From Rhodoferax sp. (GTDB lineage Bacteria > Pseudomonadota > Gammaproteobacteria > Burkholderiales > Burkholderiaceae_C): DNA of 64,000 bases. The position numbers and the translations under genes are program-made. The notes beneath the pieces were generated by a model that worked only from the letters and a program-made list of their open reading frames with translations, did not search any database and was not told the DNA's origin. Numbering within the stretch: position 1 is the stretch's first letter; the number at the start of each line of letters is the position of its first letter. Location: NCBI GenBank assembly GCA_024235935.1, contig JACKLL010000001.1:248001-312000 (forward strand), read 5' to 3'. Positions 9,097 through 17,496 of this stretch are shown here, one piece after another.

Positions 9097-10797
9097 ATGA
9101 ACAGCTATCTGCCCCGCACCGATGACATGTTCTTCGTGTTGTCGCGCGTGCTCGGCGCTCCTGCGCAGTTGCAGGCTCTGCCGGCATTCGAGGAAATCGA
9201 TGCCGACCTGATGCAGCAGGTGCTGGGCGAGGCCGGCAAATTCGTCGGCGACGTCATCGCGCCACTCAACCGCGACGGCGACGAGGTCGGTGCGCAGTGG
9301 AAGGATGGCGCGGTCACGATGCCGCCGGGGTTCCGGGATGCCTACCAGGCGTTCTGGCAAGCCGGCTGGCCTGCGCTGTCGGCCGCCGCCGAAGATGGCG
9401 GACAAGGTCTGCCCACGGTGCTCGAAGCCATGCTGTACGAGATGCTGTCGGCCGCCAACCACGGCTGGACCATGGCACCGGGTCTGCTGCACGGGGCCTA
9501 CGAATGCATTCGCCACCATGGCAGCCCCGCGCTCAAGGCCGCCTACCTGGAGAAGCTGGCCACCGGAGAGTGGCTCGCAACCATGTGCCTGACCGAGGCC
9601 CACGCCGGCTCCGATCTGGGCATGGTCCGTACCAGGGCCACCCCACGGCCCGACGGCAGCTATGCGCTGAGCGGCACCAAGATCTTCATCTCGGGCGGTG
9701 AACACGACCTGAGCGACAACATCGTGCATCTGGTGCTGGCACGCCTGCCGGACGCGCCTGCCGGGCCCAAGGGCCTGTCCCTGTTCGTGCTGCCCAAGTT
9801 CCAGGCCGACGGATCCCGCAGTGCGGTTTTCTGCGAACGCATCGAGGAGAAGATGGGCCTGCACGGCAGCCCCACCTGCGTGCTGCGTTTCGATGGGGCG
9901 GTCGCCAGCATCGTCGGGGAGCCGGGCAAGGGTCTCAACGCGATGTTCGTGATGATGAACGCCGCCCGGCTGCATGTCGCACTGCAAGGCATCGGACTGC
10001 TCGACGCCGCCTGGCAGAAGGCCGATGCCTATGCCCGTGAGCGCCGCCAGATGCGCGCCCCGGGCCGAGCCCGCGGCACCTCGGATGCCGACCTGATCGC
10101 CGAGCATCCGGCGATCCGCCGCATCCTGGACAGCCAGCGCGCCTGGGTGGATGCGGGCCGCGTACTGGCCTACCGGACTGCCATCGAACTCGACCAGATC
10201 CGCCATGGCGACGCGCAGGCGCAGCGCAGCGGCCAACGCTGGTGCGCACTGGTGACGCCGATCATGAAGGCGGTGTTCACACACCAGGCCTTTCATGGCG
10301 GCAGCGACTGCCTGCAGGTCTTTGGCGGCCACGGCTATGTACGCGAGTGGGGCATCGAGCAGATCATTCGCGACGCCCGCGTCGCAATGATCTACGAGGG
10401 CACCAACGAGATCCAGGCGATCGACCTGCTGGTGCGCAAGCTGCTGCCCGACGGCGGCCAGGACATGGCCCTGCTGCTCGACAGCCTGCAGGCCGATGTG
10501 TCGGACGAGACCCGCGGGCGCATCACGACGCTGCGCGCACTGACCGCACGCATCGTGGCGGCTGCACCTCGCGATGCCGCACTGCCCTATCGGGTCGCCG
10601 ACGACTACCTGCGCGCCTGCGCCCTGGTGCTGATCGACTGGGCCTGGCAACGCATCGAAGCCGGACTGGACGGGGCCGCGGCCGACCGCGAAGCGCGGTG
10701 GCAGGCACCGGCGCGGGCTCTGCGCCAATGGCTGCTGCCCGAGTTCGCGATGCGCGCAGGCATCATCGAGCAGCAATGCCAGGCAGTGACGGGATAA
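9097..10797 (+). CDS. Acyl-CoA dehydrogenase, long (DmdC-like) subfamily
   Basis: A 566-residue FAD-dependent acyl-CoA dehydrogenase, longer than the ~380-residue classical enzymes and like the ~590-residue group that includes 3-methylmercaptopropionyl-CoA dehydrogenase. The FAD/substrate motif is MCLTEAHAGSDLGMV. The catalytic base is probably E434 in IYEGTNEIQAIDLL. The C-terminal extension ends in an alanine-rich helical region. It should introduce the alpha-beta double bond in an acyl-CoA and pass electrons to ETF. Here it could dehydrogenate a saturated phenylpropionyl-CoA so that dihydro-phenylpropanoids enter the same route. The substrate is inferred. It lies 93 bp after the transporter genes and 8 bp before the MarR gene. 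Confidence 0.82.
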   Translation: MNSYLPRTDDMFFVLSRVLGAPAQLQALPAFEEIDADLMQQVLGEAGKFVGDVIAPLNRDGDEVGAQWKDGAVTMPPGFRDAYQAFWQAGWPALSAAAEDGGQGLPTVLEAMLYEMLSAANHGWTMAPGLLHGAYECIRHHGSPALKAAYLEKLATGEWLATMCLTEAHAGSDLGMVRTRATPRPDGSYALSGTKIFISGGEHDLSDNIVHLVLARLPDAPAGPKGLSLFVLPKFQADGSRSAVFCERIEEKMGLHGSPTCVLRFDGAVASIVGEPGKGLNAMFVMMNAARLHVALQGIGLLDAAWQKADAYARERRQMRAPGRARGTSDADLIAEHPAIRRILDSQRAWVDAGRVLAYRTAIELDQIRHGDAQAQRSGQRWCALVTPIMKAVFTHQAFHGGSDCLQVFGGHGYVREWGIEQIIRDARVAMIYEGTNEIQAIDLLVRKLLPDGGQDMALLLDSLQADVSDETRGRITTLRALTARIVAAAPRDAALPYRVADDYLRACALVLIDWAWQRIEAGLDGAAADREARWQAPARALRQWLLPEFAMRAGIIEQQCQAVTG

Positions 10798-10805
10798 TCC
10801 GCCCC

Positions 10806-11336
10806 ATGCCGATCCCCCGCTCAGCGTCCCAGCCCAGTACCCGCCCCAAAGCCACCGTGCGCCGCCCGGTGCGCGCGAAGCCCGAACCCATGGAGGTCGG
10901 CCCGGCGGTCGAACAGGTGGACACGCGTTTCCTGCAGTCGCTGGTAGGCTACAACGCCCGCCGCGCGGCGCTGTGCATCATCGAGGGTTTTCTCGAGCGC
11001 ATGGCGGAGTTCAATCTGCGCCCGGTGGACTTCTCGGTGATGTCGGTGATCCACCACAACCCGGGCATCACCTCGCGGCAATTGTGTGCGACGCTGGCCC
11101 TGCTGCCGCCCAATCTGGTCGGGCTGATCCAGTCGCTGGAAGAGCGCGGCCTGGTCCATCGGCTGCGCCACCCGCACGACGGGCGCGCGGTCGGCTTGCA
11201 CCCCACACAGGCGGGCCGGGAGGTCATGGTGCAGGCGGAGAAGGCGGCCAGCGACCTGGAGATCGACCGCACCCGCAAGCTCACGCCTGCGCAGCGCAAG
11301 TCGCTGATGCAGTTGCTGCAGAAGATCTACCTCTGA
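10806..11336 (+). CDS. MarR-family transcriptional regulator
   Basis: A 176-residue winged-helix regulator. The start at 10806 (MPIPRSASQPS) gives a basic N-terminal tail before the MarR core. The core includes SVMSVIHHNPGITSRQLC, the recognition helix region LPPNLVGLIQSLEERGLV and the wing RLRHPHDGRAVGLHPT. MarR proteins beside feruloyl-CoA synthetase genes (FerR/CouR type) are repressors released by the CoA thioester of the aromatic acid. The position at the end of this operon suggests the same control here, which is inference. Its 3' end faces the aldehyde oxidoreductase gene across a short palindrome. Confidence 0.85.
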   Translation: MPIPRSASQPSTRPKATVRRPVRAKPEPMEVGPAVEQVDTRFLQSLVGYNARRAALCIIEGFLERMAEFNLRPVDFSVMSVIHHNPGITSRQLCATLALLPPNLVGLIQSLEERGLVHRLRHPHDGRAVGLHPTQAGREVMVQAEKAASDLEIDRTRKLTPAQRKSLMQLLQKIYL

Positions 11337-11349
11337 GCCTGCACGTCAC

Positions 11350-11367
11350 GGCGCCCGTCCGGGCGCC
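11350..11367. terminator. Palindrome between convergent marR and aor genes
   Basis: A perfect 8-bp inverted repeat (11350-11357 with 11360-11367, two-base centre) lies in the 37-bp gap between two convergent stop codons. It is very GC-rich and has no clear T run, so bidirectional terminator activity is plausible but unproven. Confidence 0.45.
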
Positions 11368-11373
11368 AAGGAC

Positions 11374-13221
11374 TCAGGCAGCAGGCGCGGTTTCGCGCGC
11401 CAGACCCAGACGTGCCAGCGTCTGCGGCGTCGGCACACCCTGCGCCGTCCAGCCTCGCAGCTCGTAATACTCGGGCAGCATCTCCGGAATCCGCGCCACC
11501 AGGCCCTTGGCCGTGCCGCTGGGCGCCGGCTCGGTCAGAAGCCGCCTGGGCAAGGTGTCGTCCTTGATGGTCAGGCCAGCGGCCAGGTTGAACTGGCGCT
11601 CCAGGTTCCAGATGCGCTCGCCGGTCTCGCGCATGCGCGCAACGGTCCAGCCGCCGCCGACCGCGGCATCGATCTGGCTGGCGTACAACTCTTCGGTCAC
11701 ACCCGAATGGCTGGTGAACGAGCACAGGCCGGTCGAATCGATCGCTGCAATGAAGTCCTGCGAGTCCTTGACCACCTTGGCCTTGCCGGCGATCTCGGTC
11801 GAACCGAAGTCGTGGCCATACGGATTGGCCCGCAGATGGCAGGCACCGCGGTTGCTGGTCGCATACGCCAGGCCCATGCCCTGCATGCCGCGCCCGTCAT
11901 AGGCGGCGAATTCCTGCCCTTTCACCGCCATCGACAGATCCGGACGGCCATACTTCTCGCACAACAGCTTCGAGCCCAGCGCGATGTCGCGTCCGAAGCC
12001 TTCGCCCTTGCCGGTGAGCTCGGCCAGCTGGCACATGGCCTTCGCGTCGCCGAACTTCAGCGAGATGCCGCCGGTGTCCTTCTCGGTGATGACGCCGAGC
12101 TCGAACAGTTCCATCGCCGCCGCAATCGTGCCCCCCAGCGAGATCGGATCCATGCCGTATTCGTTGCACAGGAAGCCGGCAAAGGTGGCCGCGTCCATGT
12201 CGTCGACACCCACCGCCGCACCCAGCGCATACGCGGTTTCGTATTCCAGGCCACCGGAGGCACCGTGGTACTCGGGCCGGTCCTTGACCGAGAAATGGGT
12301 CGGGTCGATGTGACAGATGCGGCCGCAGCCAATGGTGCAGCCAAAGCAGGCGCCATTGCGGATCAGGTTGGTATGGCCGTTCGCGTTGGGCTTGTTCATG
12401 TAGCTGGCGTTCATCTTCAGCAAGCCCTCGAACTGCACCTCGCGGTTGTTGCGCGTGGGCAAGGCGCCGAAGGTGCCGGTGACGTCCATCATCGGGATGG
12501 TGCCGAAGCGGGTCAGCGACTTGCGGCCTTCGTTGTTCGCCAGCGCCTTCGTGGCCGCCTGCACCGCCGACATGAAGGCCTTGGGGTTGGCCGGCGTCAC
12601 ACCGACCGTACCGCGCACGGCGATTGCCTTGAGGTTCTTCGAGCCCATCACGGTGCCCACGCCCGAACGGCCCGCGGCACGGTGCATGTCGTTGACGATG
12701 CAGGCATAGCGGCAGCCGGACTCACCGGCCTGGCCGATCGACGCCACGCGGATCAGCGGGTCCTGGTGCGCCTTCTTGATCGCCGGCTCGGTCTGCCAGA
12801 CCGTCTTGCCCCACAGGTGGCCGGCATCCATCAGCCGCGCCACGCCGTCCTCGATGTACAGGTAGACCGGTGTGGGCGAACGCCCCTCCAGGATCACCAT
12901 GTCCCAGCCGGCCTGCTTGAGTTCACCACCGAACTGCCCGCCCGAGTTGGAACAGGCGATGGCCCCGGTAAGCGCGCCCTTGGTGACGGCCGACCAGCGC
13001 CCGCCGGTGGCCGCCATGGTGCCGGTCAGCGGACCGGTCACGATGATCAGCTTGTTCTCCGGCGACGTGGCATCGACTGCCGGGTCGATTTCCTCCATCA
13101 GGTACTTGGTCGCCAGGCCCCGCTGGCCCAGGTAGGCCTGGGCCCATTCCATGTTCAGTGGCTCGGACACACAGGTGCCCGCACTCAGATTGACCCTCAG
13201 CACTTTTTGATGCCAACCCAT
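11374..13221 (-). CDS. aor: Tungsten-type aldehyde:ferredoxin oxidoreductase
   Basis: A 615-residue AOR-family enzyme, which normally carries a tungsten bis-pyranopterin and one [4Fe-4S] cluster and oxidises aldehydes to acids with a low-potential acceptor. The cluster ligands are visible as C292, C295 and C299 (ACFGCTIGC) and C500 (STGLCSF), nearly the same spacing as the archaeal enzyme (288/291/295/494). The N-terminal domain has the usual MGWHQKVLRVNLSAG opening and TGPLTGTMAATGGRWSAVT. It is a single-gene unit facing the aromatic-acid operon, so aromatic aldehydes are a plausible substrate. The electron-transfer partners found with AorB in Aromatoleum (AorA, AorC) are not in the window, so the acceptor is unknown. 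The ATG at 13221 is the natural start. Confidence 0.88.
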   Translation of the reverse strand: MGWHQKVLRVNLSAGTCVSEPLNMEWAQAYLGQRGLATKYLMEEIDPAVDATSPENKLIIVTGPLTGTMAATGGRWSAVTKGALTGAIACSNSGGQFGGELKQAGWDMVILEGRSPTPVYLYIEDGVARLMDAGHLWGKTVWQTEPAIKKAHQDPLIRVASIGQAGESGCRYACIVNDMHRAAGRSGVGTVMGSKNLKAIAVRGTVGVTPANPKAFMSAVQAATKALANNEGRKSLTRFGTIPMMDVTGTFGALPTRNNREVQFEGLLKMNASYMNKPNANGHTNLIRNGACFGCTIGCGRICHIDPTHFSVKDRPEYHGASGGLEYETAYALGAAVGVDDMDAATFAGFLCNEYGMDPISLGGTIAAAMELFELGVITEKDTGGISLKFGDAKAMCQLAELTGKGEGFGRDIALGSKLLCEKYGRPDLSMAVKGQEFAAYDGRGMQGMGLAYATSNRGACHLRANPYGHDFGSTEIAGKAKVVKDSQDFIAAIDSTGLCSFTSHSGVTEELYASQIDAAVGGGWTVARMRETGERIWNLERQFNLAAGLTIKDDTLPRRLLTEPAPSGTAKGLVARIPEMLPEYYELRGWTAQGVPTPQTLARLGLARETAPAA

Positions 13222-13294
13222 GATGCATACCTCCAGTGGGATACCGATCCGGCACAGGCGACTTGCGTGTCGCCCCGCCGCTTACCCGTCCAGT

Positions 13295-13720
13295 CTAATC
13301 CAAGCCACCGCCATCCGCGTCCGCCGGGGGCTGGCCGTCGATGTAATACCAGAGGCCCGCCTCGCGCACGAAGCGGCTGACCTCGTGCATGCGCTGCCCG
13401 CGCCCCTGATCACGCAGCCGTGCCACGAACTCGACCACACCGACATCCCCCTGCGCCTGCGCATGGCGGACCTCCAGCCCCAGCCATTTGACCGGCGCCA
13501 GTTCCAGGTCACCAGGGGCCGTCGACGGGTGCCAGGTCGCCAGCAGATAGTCCAGCAATCCCAGCACATAGGCGCTGTAGCGCGAACGCATCAAGGCCTC
13601 GGGCGTCGGCGCACCCACGCCGTCGGCAAGGCCCTCGTGCCAGCGGCCGCAGCACTGGGGGTAGACCTCGTCGCTGCCGCAGGGACACGGCATGCGGACA
13701 TGGGAAGGGTTGCGCTTCAT
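13295..13720 (-). CDS. ychJ: YchJ family (UPF0225) SEC-C-motif protein
   Basis: A 141-residue protein of unknown function. The N-terminal zinc-binding SEC-C motif PCPCGSDEVYPQCCGRWH is followed by the family phrase PEALMRSRYSAYVLG. The C-terminal NTF2-like half ends in WYYIDGQPP. The start at 13720 (MKRNPSHVRM) overlaps the stop of the upstream nitroreductase gene by four bases, indicating translational coupling. Members often sit beside unrelated metabolic genes and no role can be assigned. Confidence 0.82.
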   Translation of the reverse strand: MKRNPSHVRMPCPCGSDEVYPQCCGRWHEGLADGVGAPTPEALMRSRYSAYVLGLLDYLLATWHPSTAPGDLELAPVKWLGLEVRHAQAQGDVGVVEFVARLRDQGRGQRMHEVSRFVREAGLWYYIDGQPPADADGGGLD

Positions 13721-14421
13721 GAGCCGTCCTCCCCCGAAGTCGACACCGTTTCGGCTGCGCCCAGCGTCGACATGAAAAGCGCCGGCGCCGGACGCTTGCC
13801 CTGGCGCGGCTTGTGCTGCCTGACCGTTCCGATGTTGATGCAGCACACCGGCACGTCGCCATCGGGCAGGCCGAGCAGCGCGCGCAGCCGCGTCGACGCC
13901 ATGGCCTTGCCGCTGGTCAGGCCGGTGCCGAAACCCAGGGCATGGGCGCCCAGCAGCAGGTTCTGCACTGCCGCACCGACACTGACCAGGCGCTCGAGCG
14001 CCGGAATGTCCGGATCCCGCGTTCCCAGGCATGCGACCACCACCATCAGCAGCGGTGCGCGATGGGCCTTGTCCCGCGCTGCCGCCACCTGCTCTGCGGA
14101 CGCGGCCGGGTCGCGGTCGGTCAGCGCCAGCGCAAAAACTTCGGCCAGTCGGCCGCGCTCGGCCTCGGGTACCAGGACAAATCGCCAGGGCGTCAGCTGT
14201 CCGTGGTCGGGCGCTGCGGCGGCCAATGCCAGCAAGTCCTGCAGCTGTGCAGCATCCGGTCCGGGCGCGTGCAGGCGCCGCGGCATCATCGTCTGGCGCG
14301 AATGGATCAGCGCCTGGGCAAAGCCCCAGGCCTCCATGCCGGACGCCGGCAGCATCGCGCCTTGCGGGCCGCTGCCCGCCTCGGCAGCCGCACCGGGTCC
14401 GCCGCTGGTTTCACCGTTCAT
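13717..14421 (-). CDS. Nitroreductase-family flavoprotein (YdjA-like)
   Basis: A 234-residue FMN-dependent nitroreductase-fold protein. The FMN-binding start SRQTMMPRRLHAPGP, AAPDHGQLTPWRFVLV and the late GFGTGLTSGK...ALLGL region match the small YdjA/TdcF-like group. The ATG at 14421 is chosen; 14430 is an in-frame alternative. The frame stays open further upstream, but that part is low-complexity and not family-like. It should use NAD(P)H to reduce nitro compounds, quinones or flavin-type substrates; the natural substrate is unknown. It is cotranscribed with ychJ (4-bp overlap). Confidence 0.78.
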   Translation of the reverse strand: MNGETSGGPGAAAEAGSGPQGAMLPASGMEAWGFAQALIHSRQTMMPRRLHAPGPDAAQLQDLLALAAAAPDHGQLTPWRFVLVPEAERGRLAEVFALALTDRDPAASAEQVAAARDKAHRAPLLMVVVACLGTRDPDIPALERLVSVGAAVQNLLLGAHALGFGTGLTSGKAMASTRLRALLGLPDGDVPVCCINIGTVRQHKPRQGKRPAPALFMSTLGAAETVSTSGEDGS

Positions 14422-14637
14422 CGTCACCATCTCCTGTTGCAACACCGGCCCGGCCACCGAACCCGCGCATGCCGCAGGCGCTTGGCGCACAACCGGCACC
14501 AGCGTCCGAGTGTCGCCTACGCCGTTGCCTGTCCCGGACACGCGCCAGGGCTGGCCGACAATGGGGCTCCTGTCGCCTGCGCGGATTTCCGTGTGATGAT
14601 CGCAGTCTGCAGACAAGAATCCAGAAAGAACAATTCC

Positions 14638-15813
14638 ATGGCCACATCCAACGACAACCTCAGCATGGCGCTGTTTTGCGACTTCGAGAATGTTGCACTC
14701 GGCGTACGCGACCTCGGACACGAGAAATTCGACATCAAGCCGATTCTGGAGCGCCTGCTGCTCAAGGGCAGCATTGTCGTCAAGAAAGCATATTGCGACT
14801 GGGAGCGCTACAAGGGCTTCAAGGCCACGATGCACGAGGCCAACTTCGAGCTGATCGAGATCCCGCATGTGCGCCAGTCAGGCAAGAATTCGGCCGACAT
14901 CCGGCTGGTGGTCGACGCCCTCGATCTTTGCTACACCAAGGCGCATGTCAACACCTTCGTCATCATCAGCGGCGACTCCGACTTCTCGCCGCTGGTGTCC
15001 AAGCTGCGCGAGAACGCCAAACAGGTGATCGGTGTCGGCGTGCGCCAGTCCACGTCCGACCTGCTGGTCGCCAACTGCGACGAGTTCATCTTCTACGACG
15101 ACCTGGTGCGCGAAAGCCAGCGCGCCCAGGTGCGCCGTGAGCGCCCGGAGACGCAGACGGCCCCCCGGCGCAGCCCGGACGAGGAAAAGAAGCGCAAGGA
15201 CGAACTGGAAGTGCGGCGCCGTGCCGGCATCGAACTGGCCGTACAGACTTTCGACGCGCTGGTCTCCGAACGCGGCGACGGCAAGATCTGGGCCTCCGTC
15301 CTCAAGGAAGCCATCAAGCGGCGCAAACCTGACTTCAGCGAATCGGGTTTCGGCTTTCGGGCCTTCGGCAATCTGCTGGAAGAGGCGCAGGCCCGCGGCT
15401 TGCTGGAGTTCGGCCGTGACGACAAGTCGGGCGCCTATGTGTTCCGAAGCGCCGGTTCGACGACCCGCGGCGACAGCACCGACGAGGCCGCACCCGCAAC
15501 CGCAAGCGCCGTGGTCACGCCACCGTCGGCGGAGTCGGCCGAACGGCGGGAGCCGCGCCGACGCGGTGGCCGTGGCGGTCGTGGCAGTGGCAAGTCCGGT
15601 GCGCCCACCGCCGTGCCAGGTGAGGCGGACATGGACATGGCACCACCGGTGCCCGAACCCGCACCGCTAGCTGAACCCGAGAAAGCCGCCTCCGCAGAGC
15701 CGGTGGCAGGAGTTGCGGAGACAGAAGCACCAGCCGCGGCCAAACCGGCACGCAAGACCACGACCCGCAGCCGACGCCCGCGCAAACCGGCGACGCCCGC
15801 AGATCCGCACTGA
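14638..15813 (+). CDS. NYN (PIN-like) domain protein with OST-HTH/LOTUS domain
   Basis: A 391-residue protein. Residues 8-160 form a NYN/LabA-type PIN-like nuclease domain with acidic residues D15 (FCDFENV), D113 and D115 (SGDSDFSPL). The phrase KLRENAKQVIGVGVR is usual for the family. Residues about 198-278 resemble an OST-HTH/LOTUS domain (IWASVLKEAIKRRKPDFSE), a putative RNA-binding module. The last ~110 residues are low-complexity, with an RRGGRGGRGSGKSG stretch and an Ala/Pro/Glu-rich tail ending in basic residues, also suggestive of RNA binding. The probable role is an RNA-degrading or RNA-processing enzyme; the target is unknown. It is divergent from the nitroreductase gene. Confidence 0.8.
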   Translation: MATSNDNLSMALFCDFENVALGVRDLGHEKFDIKPILERLLLKGSIVVKKAYCDWERYKGFKATMHEANFELIEIPHVRQSGKNSADIRLVVDALDLCYTKAHVNTFVIISGDSDFSPLVSKLRENAKQVIGVGVRQSTSDLLVANCDEFIFYDDLVRESQRAQVRRERPETQTAPRRSPDEEKKRKDELEVRRRAGIELAVQTFDALVSERGDGKIWASVLKEAIKRRKPDFSESGFGFRAFGNLLEEAQARGLLEFGRDDKSGAYVFRSAGSTTRGDSTDEAAPATASAVVTPPSAESAERREPRRRGGRGGRGSGKSGAPTAVPGEADMDMAPPVPEPAPLAEPEKAASAEPVAGVAETEAPAAAKPARKTTTRSRRPRKPATPADPH

Positions 15814-15826
15814 GCGGCTGCGCGAC

Positions 15827-15870
15827 GGCTCAGACCGTCTTGCCGAAGGCGGGCTCAGACCGTCTTGCCG
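15827..15870. repeat. 19-bp direct repeat at the clcA 3' end
   Basis: Two identical 19-bp copies (15827-15845 and 15852-15870) start 25 bp apart. The right copy encodes the last residues and stop of clcA on the minus strand; the left copy lies just beyond the stop. It looks like a short tandem duplication of the gene end. Confidence 0.8.
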
Positions 15871-17297
15871 GACGCGTCGGCTGGCGACTTGCCAGGTTCG
15901 GCGGCAGCATCCGCTGCCTCGGGCTGCGCATGCCCCGACCCGGACGGCTCCTTCGCCACAACGTCCTCCACAGGGGCCGGCACTGCCCGCCGCACCTGCA
16001 ATTCGGCCAGTGCACTGTATAGCGGCACGCTGACCAGGCGCGAAACGCCGCTGGACAGCAAGGCGCCCGCCATCAGGCTGAGCACCAGGCCATGGCCATC
16101 GACCATCTCCATCACGATGATGAACGAGGTCATCGGCGCCTGTGTCACTGCGGCCAGGAACCCGGCCATGCCCAGCGCAATCAGCGTCGTCGAGCTGATG
16201 CCCAGCACGTACTGTCCGATGTCGCTGCCGATGCCGCCCCCGATCGCCAGCGACGGCGCGAAAATGCCTGCCGGTACACCCGCCCAGGTCGTGAGCCAGG
16301 TCGCAACGAACTTGAGCAGAAAGAACAGACCCGAGGACTCATCGACGCCGTCGAGCAGGCTACGGGTATGCATGTAGCCGCTGCCATAGGTCGTTCCCTG
16401 GCTGACCACGCCGATCACCGCGATCAGCAATCCGCAAAAGGCGGCAAAGCGCAGCGGGGAACGCAGGCGCAGACGGCTGAACCAGTCGCCAGACTGGCCA
16501 GACAGCGACACGATCAGCAGGCGCGAGAAAAGTCCGCCCACCAGACCGCAGGTCACCGCCACCAGCAGCCCCGGCCACAGCATCTCCAGATCCAGCCGGT
16601 CGACCCGGATCGCGCCGACGACACCAAAGTAGCTGGTGTTCCCATAAATGGATACCGACATCAGGCCGCCCAGCACGATGGCCGCCATGATCAGGCCGTT
16701 GCTGCGCTGCTCGGGACTGCGCGACAACTCCTCGATCGCGAACATGATCCCGCCCAGTGGCGTGTTGAACGCCGCCGCGATGCCGGCCGCACCGCCGGCG
16801 ATGAGCAGACCATGGTCGGACACCACGCCGCGTTTGGGCAGCCAGCGCCGGCAGCTGTGCATGATGCCGGCACCCACCTGCACCGACGGGCCTTCACGTC
16901 CCAACGACAGTCCGGCCAGAAATCCCAGGCTGGTCAGCACCATCTTGGAGACGGCCAGCCAGATCGAGATGAAGAAGTGGCGCAAGGGGGCATGGATCTC
17001 CGGCGACAAGGCCGCCATGACCTGCGGGATACCGGAGCCGGCGGCACCGGGTGCGAACTTGCGCGTGGCCCAGACAATGGCCAGCGTGGCCACCGGGGTC
17101 CACAGCAGCGGCGTCCACCAGAACTGCTGCTGGACCTCGCGAAAGTGCTCGAACGCGGTCTCGCTCATCCAGGTCAGCGCCACCACCGTCAGGCCGGATA
17201 TGGCGGCAAATGTGAGCACCACAGCGCGCGCGGCCCACAGGCGCCAGTCGTACAACTCCCCCTGCAAGGAAGACAGAAAATGCGGGTGTTGTTTCAT
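15855..17297 (-). CDS. clcA: ClC-family H+/Cl- antiporter or chloride channel
   Basis: A 480-residue polytopic membrane protein. Anion-pathway motifs GSGIP (87-91) and GREGPS (133-138) are intact, so the external gating glutamate is E135. The intracellular proton glutamate region is IMFAIEELSR, which keeps EE. That combination supports a proton-coupled exchanger rather than a passive channel. There are no CBS domains. The last ~45 residues are hydrophilic and Ala/Pro/Glu-rich. The start is the ATG at 17297. It is divergent from the purine salvage genes and has no evident operon partners. Confidence 0.88.
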   Translation of the reverse strand: MKQHPHFLSSLQGELYDWRLWAARAVVLTFAAISGLTVVALTWMSETAFEHFREVQQQFWWTPLLWTPVATLAIVWATRKFAPGAAGSGIPQVMAALSPEIHAPLRHFFISIWLAVSKMVLTSLGFLAGLSLGREGPSVQVGAGIMHSCRRWLPKRGVVSDHGLLIAGGAAGIAAAFNTPLGGIMFAIEELSRSPEQRSNGLIMAAIVLGGLMSVSIYGNTSYFGVVGAIRVDRLDLEMLWPGLLVAVTCGLVGGLFSRLLIVSLSGQSGDWFSRLRLRSPLRFAAFCGLLIAVIGVVSQGTTYGSGYMHTRSLLDGVDESSGLFFLLKFVATWLTTWAGVPAGIFAPSLAIGGGIGSDIGQYVLGISSTTLIALGMAGFLAAVTQAPMTSFIIVMEMVDGHGLVLSLMAGALLSSGVSRLVSVPLYSALAELQVRRAVPAPVEDVVAKEPSGSGHAQPEAADAAAEPGKSPADASGKTV

Positions 17298-17496
17298 GCG
17301 AAGAGACCGGCAAAGGGCAACAGAACTGACGCTTTGACTTTAACCCATCCTCCAACGCACCCGCGCGGCGCCGCGGGTCCGAGGCCGGTGTTTGCTGGCA
17401 GCGGGCACGGCAGCGGCACTGCGCCCACGCGCTGCGTTCGTGATATCAGGGACAATGCTGGCGGGCATTCGACGCCCGACAAAGGAGACCTTCAGC

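Noticed and set aside
7777..10776. A 999-codon minus-strand frame
   Set aside because: Antisense to the importer ATPase and acyl-CoA dehydrogenase genes; no family-like sequence.
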